Origin: Flavobacteriales bacterium
GTDB taxonomy: Bacteria > Bacteroidota > Bacteroidia > Flavobacteriales_D > Crocinitomicaceae
Reading direction: 5' to 3'
Length of the DNA: 6,550 nucleotides
Assembly (NCBI GenBank): GCA_947462695.1
Contig: CANHQC010000117.1
Location: 1-6,550, forward strand
Part shown: in pieces, positions 5,700-6,550 of the stretch
Layout: the number at the start of each line of letters is the position of its first letter
Numbering within the stretch: position 1 is the stretch's first letter
Position numbers and translations under genes: made by a program
The notes under the pieces: model-generated
Seen by the model: the letters and a program-made list of their open reading frames with translations, nothing else
Told to the model about the DNA's origin: nothing
Database searches by the model: none

Positions 5700-6550
5700 T
5701 TTCCTTATCAACAAACGAATACTGCAACAAGTGGTAATCAGTCACTGCGCGAATCGACACCCATTTTTTGTACTTGAAAAACCACTTTAGTTGTCTTGAA
5801 ATCAGTCCGTTTTTAAAATACGCCTCAAGATAAGGATGCACCAATAACGTTACATTTTTCAACTTGCGGTCAAGAATCAAGAAGTTTAAGTTCGATTCAA
5901 TTTCTTCCGCATATAAAATACTTGCCTGAACTTCACCTGTTCCATTACAAGTAGGACAAGTTTCGGCTGTTTTAATATCAGTTTCTGGACGGACACGCTG
6001 ACGGGTAATCTCAACGACACCAAATTTTGAAGGAGGAAGAATATTGTGCTTCGCCCGATCAGATTGCATGAACTGCTTAATTTTTTCAAACAATGTTTTA
6101 TTGTTCTCTCGATCGTGCATATCAATGAAATCGATACAGACAATTCCTCCCATGTCTCGTAATTGAAGTACACGTGCAATTTCTTCTGCCGCTTCAATAT
6201 TCGTAGCTAATGCGTTACTCTCCTGGCCATCTGAACCTTTTCTATTGCCGCTATTCACGTCAATAACATGCATAGCTTCAGTGTGTTCAATAATCAAATA
6301 CCCACCGCTAGGAAGAGGTACTTTTTTACCGAACAATGCTTTTATTTGCTTATTCACGCCAAATCGCTCAAAAATCGGAATCTTCGCATCATATTGACGA
6401 ACAATTTTCTCTCTATCTGGCGCAATGTCTGAGACAAAATCTTTGATTTGCGTGTACAACTTTTCGTCATTCACATGGATATTGGTAAAATCCGCATTCA
6501 ACAAATCTCGAAGAATGGAGGACGTTTTATCCATTTCTCCCAACACGCGC
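5680..6550 (-). CDS. rng: RNase E/G family ribonuclease (C-terminal part, cut by window edge)
   Basis: The frame is open through the right edge and the leading residues (RVLGEMDKTSSILRDLLN) already lie inside the protein. The GTG at 6546 is therefore not its start, and only about the last 289 residues are present. RNase E/G enzymes cut single-stranded RNA endonucleolytically in mRNA turnover and rRNA maturation. Numbering from that GTG, the DNase I-like catalytic region has HVIDVNSG (93-100) and GGIVCIDFIDM (133-143), with the Mg-binding aspartates. KFGVVEITRQRVRP (174-187) follows, then the Zn-link CPTCNGTGEV (197-206), whose two cysteines normally join two subunits. The tail to the C-terminus (LVHPYLEAYFKNG, WFFKYKKWV) is the small domain of the short RNase G-like form, with no long RNase E scaffold. 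The N-terminal S1 domain lies outside the window. Its stop overlaps recX by 20 bases. Confidence 0.93.
   Translation of the reverse strand, partial: RVLGEMDKTSSILRDLLNADFTNIHVNDEKLYTQIKDFVSDIAPDREKIVRQYDAKIPIFERFGVNKQIKALFGKKVPLPSGGYLIIEHTEAMHVIDVNSGNRKGSDGQESNALATNIEAAEEIARVLQLRDMGGIVCIDFIDMHDRENNKTLFEKIKQFMQSDRAKHNILPPSKFGVVEITRQRVRPETDIKTAETCPTCNGTGEVQASILYAEEIESNLNFLILDRKLKNVTLLVHPYLEAYFKNGLISRQLKWFFKYKKWVSIRAVTDYHLLQYSFVDKENEEITL

Noticed and set aside
5700..5714. TTG start of recX at 5714
   Set aside because: It adds only five residues outside the conserved domain, and an ATG with a weak purine-rich site follows at 5699.
6544..6546. GTG at 6546 as the true start of the ribonuclease
   Set aside because: The frame is open upstream to the window edge, and the sequence around it is internal to the family, so the gene is simply truncated by the window.

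Overview
The window looks like an ordinary chromosomal stretch from a member of the Bacteroidota, most likely Flavobacteriales and perhaps near Crocinitomicaceae/Fluviicola; the family-level placement is inference. The evidence is a secreted protein with a type IX secretion (T9SS) C-terminal sorting domain, a DUF4296-type lipoprotein, Bacteroidetes-style RecX and RNase G sequences, AT-rich DNA and very few Shine-Dalgarno sites.

Layout. Positions 1-1186 (minus) carry a flippase-like integral membrane protein followed, with a 13-base overlap, by the N-terminus of a membrane-anchored family 2 glycosyltransferase that runs off the left edge. This is probably a small envelope glycolipid module. 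Divergent from it across 46 bases are ruvC (Holliday junction resolvase) and, six bases downstream, a six-helix membrane protein of unknown function (1233-2423). Converging on these is a minus-strand operon (3729 to 2429): a polyprenol-phosphate mannose synthase-like glycosyltransferase, a 58-codon ORF that resembles only the N-terminal segment of dihydroorotase/amidohydrolase, and a DUF4296-like lipoprotein whose start codon overlaps the stop of that ORF. On the plus strand, divergent from this operon across 92 bases, is a choice-of-anchor B type secreted protein with a T9SS sorting domain (3822-5210). Its 3' end overlaps by 15 bases the 3' end of a minus-strand pair: an RNase E/G family ribonuclease, truncated by the right edge, followed by recX (6550 to 5196).

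The most notable item is the dihydroorotase-like fragment at 2835-3011. Its reading frame is fully open but it stops where the metal-binding barrel should begin, as if almost all of a pyrC-type gene had been deleted between the mannose synthase-like gene and the lipoprotein gene. I found no mobile element, CRISPR array, RNA gene or defence system, and no convincing case for a new multi-gene system. Apart from the fragment and one unknown membrane protein, every gene fits a recognised family.
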